Below are positions 61,804-64,000 of a stretch of 64,000 nucleotides of DNA, one piece after another. This DNA comes from Granulosicoccus sp045110515 (GTDB lineage Bacteria; Pseudomonadota; Gammaproteobacteria; Granulosicoccales; Granulosicoccaceae). The DNA is taken from assembly GCA_045110515.1 (NCBI GenBank), contig JBGCGD010000061.1, positions 1 through 64,000 on the forward strand, written 5' to 3'. Both the position numbers and the translations under genes were made by a program. The notes beneath the pieces are model-generated. The model had not been told where the DNA came from and did not search any database. It saw nothing but the letters and a program-made list of their open reading frames with translations. Each line of letters opens with the position of its first letter. Within the stretch, counting starts at the first letter, position 1.

Positions 61804-63141
61804 ATGAAAGTAACGATTTACGGATCTGGTTACGTAGGATTGGTAACCGGTGCCTTGATAGCAGATGTCGGTAACGACGTTTTATGCGTCGATGTTGACG
61901 AGACAAAGGTTGCTAACCTCAAAAAGGGAATCATCCCTATCTTTGAGCCTGGCCTCGATGATGTTATCAAGCGCAACGTAGAAGCCGAACGATTGGACTT
62001 TACGACTAACATGGATGAAGCTGTGGCACACAGCGAAGTCCAATTCATCGCGGTAGGCACTCCTCCCGGTGAAGACGGATCTGCGGACATGCAATATGTG
62101 GCAGCCGTTGCCAAAACGATTGCTGATCGTATGACCGAACGCAAGATTGTCGTTAACAAGTCCACTGTGCCTGTCGGCACGGGCGACATGGTTGAGACGG
62201 TAATTGCAGACGGTCTTGCTGCCCGAAATGAAACTATCCCGTACGCGGTCATTTCTAACCCAGAATTTCTAAAAGAAGGTGCGGCCATTGAAGATTTCAT
62301 GAAGCCGGATCGAATCGTTATTGGCACAGATGACGAACACGCGACCGAAGTCATGCGAGAGTTATATGCACCGTTCTGCCGCAATCGTCGTGATCGACTC
62401 ATTTTCATGAGCCGAAAGTCTTCAGAGCTAACGAAGTATGCTGCCAACTCATTGCTGGCGACCAAAATCAGCTTCATGAACGAACTATCTAACATCGCAG
62501 ACCGATTAGGCGCTGACATAGAAGACGTTCGTGTGGGTATCGGTTCTGACCCACGTATCGGATATCACTTCATCTACCCCGGCTGTGGTTACGGCGGCTC
62601 TTGCTTTCCAAAAGATGTCAAAGCGCTTATCGCCACCTCTCGTGAAAACAACTACGAAGCACAGTTACTGCAAGCCGTGGACAGTGTTAACGATCGCCAG
62701 AAGCACGTTCTGTTCGAAAAGCTTATGAAGCATTTCGACAACGATATCAAAGGCAAGAAATTCGCTGTTTGGGGACTGTCATTCAAGCCGAACACCGATG
62801 ATCTTCGTGAAGCACCTAGCCGTGTTCTGATTGAATCTATCTTCGAGCATGGTGGAACGGTCCGAGCATACGACCCTGTGGCTATGAACGAGATGCGTCA
62901 TTTCTATCCTGATGAAAAGCGTCTTGAACTGGTAGGTACAGCGCTGGATACAACAGATGGTGCTGACGCCCTACTCATCAACACAGAGTGGCGTGAGTTC
63001 CGCAGCCTGAATATGGATGTGGTCAAGAAGTCATTGAAAAACCCGCTTATCATCGACGGACGTAACCTTTACGAGCCAGAAACACTTGAAGCAGCTGGAT
63101 TTGTCTATGACTGCATTGGTCGCCCAAGAGACGCTGCATAA
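61804..63141 (+). CDS. ugd: UDP-glucose 6-dehydrogenase
   Basis: Oxidises UDP-glucose to UDP-glucuronate, a precursor for surface polysaccharides. The NAD-binding motif is IYGSGYVGLVTGALIADVGNDVLCVD; VNKSTVPVGT, NPEFLKEGAAIEDF and the catalytic Cys in GCGYGGSCFPKD follow. The last part has WGLSFKPNTDDLREAPS. The 445 residues fit bacterial Ugd; GDP-mannose dehydrogenase is related but differs around the FxPGxGxGGSC site. The start has AGGA upstream and the frame begins directly with the Rossmann strand. Confidence 0.94.
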   Translation: MKVTIYGSGYVGLVTGALIADVGNDVLCVDVDETKVANLKKGIIPIFEPGLDDVIKRNVEAERLDFTTNMDEAVAHSEVQFIAVGTPPGEDGSADMQYVAAVAKTIADRMTERKIVVNKSTVPVGTGDMVETVIADGLAARNETIPYAVISNPEFLKEGAAIEDFMKPDRIVIGTDDEHATEVMRELYAPFCRNRRDRLIFMSRKSSELTKYAANSLLATKISFMNELSNIADRLGADIEDVRVGIGSDPRIGYHFIYPGCGYGGSCFPKDVKALIATSRENNYEAQLLQAVDSVNDRQKHVLFEKLMKHFDNDIKGKKFAVWGLSFKPNTDDLREAPSRVLIESIFEHGGTVRAYDPVAMNEMRHFYPDEKRLELVGTALDTTDGADALLINTEWREFRSLNMDVVKKSLKNPLIIDGRNLYEPETLEAAGFVYDCIGRPRDAA

Positions 63142-63209
63142 TCAGCACTCGTCAGGCTCGAACGTAAGCCTGATAAAATTTCACTAGGGCATTTTCTAGC
63201 CTTATGTAA

Positions 63210-63238
63210 AAGCCGCTCCTTGAGAGCGGCTTTTTTTT
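63210..63238 (+). terminator. rho-independent terminator behind ugd
   Basis: AAGCCGCTC, loop CTTGA, GAGCGGCTT, and a run of eight T. A textbook intrinsic terminator, 68 bases after the ugd stop. Confidence 0.93.
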
Positions 63239-63273
63239 ACCCAGAATTTCACGTAAGACCGTATCATCGCTAC

Positions 63274-64000
63274 GTGAATACACCTGATACACCTTCCAAA
63301 CACGCTAGACGGGATGTTCTACGCCTAGCAGTCCCAGTCATGCTCTCAAACGGTACAGTGCCACTGGTGGGCATTGTGGACACGGCGGTTATGAGCCGCA
63401 TGGGTTCTCCTGAATGGATGGCTGCAACGGCTGTAGGTGCTGTTATTTTTAGTAGTATCTTCTGGGTATTCGGGTTTTTGCGCATGGCCACCGGTGGATT
63501 AGTCGCTCAGGCGTATGGGGCTAACAATCTGCAATCAACGTCACGAATTAGTATTCGGGCCTTGCTGCTTGCTTTATTGCTCGGCACATTACTAATCGCC
63601 CTGCAAATCCCTCTATTGAAGATTGCGCTTTTTGCCATGGACGACTCCGGCGAATGGCAGGGACTGGCCGCTGATTATTTCTATGTGCGTATTTATGCGG
63701 CACCAGCCACTTTGTGTATGTATGCCATTCTGGGAGCATTGATTGGTTTACAGCGAGTACGCGCGGTTCTGGGGCTGCAGTTGTTACTGAATTTGTTGAA
63801 TGTACTACTAACGATTGTGCTGTTTATGACAACCGACCTAGGCATCAAGGGAGTTGCACTTGCCACCGTCATTAGCGAGTACGTCACGCTAGCTGCGGGC
63901 ATCTACCTTATTAAGGATTTGATGATGTCAGCTCTTAGAGACACGGTAATCAAAAGCTGGATATTCGAAAGAGCAGCCCTACGGCATTTTTTTACCATAA
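63274..64000 (+). CDS. MATE-family efflux transporter (DinF type), 3' end beyond window
   Basis: Open frame from GTG 63274 to the window edge (242 codons so far, no stop), missed by simple ORF finding because it is unfinished. The start is like DinF-type MATE proteins: RRDVLRLAVPVMLSNGTVPLVGIVDTAVMSRMGSPEW, then ATGGLVAQAYGANN in the second helix pair. At least six hydrophobic helices are seen. MATE proteins exchange Na+ or H+ for organic cations or drugs; the substrate is unknown. Confidence 0.87.
   Translation, partial: MNTPDTPSKHARRDVLRLAVPVMLSNGTVPLVGIVDTAVMSRMGSPEWMAATAVGAVIFSSIFWVFGFLRMATGGLVAQAYGANNLQSTSRISIRALLLALLLGTLLIALQIPLLKIALFAMDDSGEWQGLAADYFYVRIYAAPATLCMYAILGALIGLQRVRAVLGLQLLLNLLNVLLTIVLFMTTDLGIKGVALATVISEYVTLAAGIYLIKDLMMSALRDTVIKSWIFERAALRHFFTI

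Noticed and set aside
61830..62519. 229-codon frame antisense to ugd
   Set aside because: Shadow of ugd; Ser/Thr/Arg-rich composition without domains or signal.
1..64000. CRISPR arrays, insertion sequences, prophage or toxin-antitoxin genes
   Set aside because: No regularly spaced repeats, transposase or integrase motifs, or phage structural genes were seen on either strand.

Overview
The window is an ordinary, gene-dense stretch of a gammaproteobacterial chromosome with a few accessory insertions. The pointers are the rpoE-mucA-mucB-rseC-mucD block running into lepA-lepB-rnc-era-recO, the ffs-dnaX-ybaB-recR block, the pair cmoA-cmoB, tamA-tamB, orn next to rsgA, lpxH next to ppiB, a stand-alone (monomeric-type) isocitrate dehydrogenase and a long-form isocitrate lyase. 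These suit an aerobic Gram-negative, probably marine or environmental. I cannot name a genus. No insertion sequence, integrase, prophage or CRISPR array was seen.

Layout. 1-5.3 kb: Maf-type pyrophosphatase (cut by the window edge), pgpA, nusB and cysS (leftward), then two cyclophilins and lpxH (rightward). 5.3-8.6 kb: a ferritin-like DUF455 protein, a DUF3833 lipoprotein, a DMT permease and a PhzF-like isomerase. 8.6-19.1 kb: one long leftward series from sigma-E and its anti-sigma system through the periplasmic protease MucD, a small glutaredoxin, LepA, signal peptidase, RNase III, Era and RecO. 19.3-21.8 kb: a sulfurtransferase, rsgA and orn. 21.8-22.3 kb: a 0.5-kb gene-free region with an AT-rich inverted repeat and a tight cluster of DnaA boxes. 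22.3-28.3 kb: a glyoxylate-shunt module made of isocitrate dehydrogenase, isocitrate lyase, a small protein that looks like one isolated domain of malate synthase G, and a divergent RamB/ScfR-type regulator. 28.3-31.3 kb: recR, ybaB, dnaX and the 4.5S SRP RNA.

31.4-39.3 kb is a complete phosphate-starvation unit, phoB-phoR-pstS-pstC-pstA-pstB-phoU, with near-identical Pho boxes before phoB and pstS. 39.3-42.3 kb holds two tandem secreted trypsin-like proteases with GlyGly-CTERM-like tails, one of them fused in frame to a lipoprotein-like domain. 42.6-45.3 kb is a three-gene glycosyltransferase cassette ending in an alpha-1,2-fucosyltransferase and abutting tRNA-Ser(GGA). 45.5-49.8 kb has DUF1820, rluB, moaB, djlA, truD and glpE. 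50-59.5 kb is a rightward run of tamA, tamB, rnd, aroF-like, cmoA and cmoB. 59.7-61.5 kb has an unrecognised gene translationally coupled to a stand-alone MnmD-like methyltransferase. The window ends with ugd and a MATE transporter that runs off the edge.

The points most worth a second look are: (i) lpxH, which seems to have no ATG, GTG or TTG start and lies in the same frame as ppiB behind a single stop codon; (ii) the orphan malate-synthase-G domain beside isocitrate lyase; (iii) the origin-like DnaA-box cluster; (iv) the protease-lipoprotein fusion; (v) the unknown gene coupled to mnmD.
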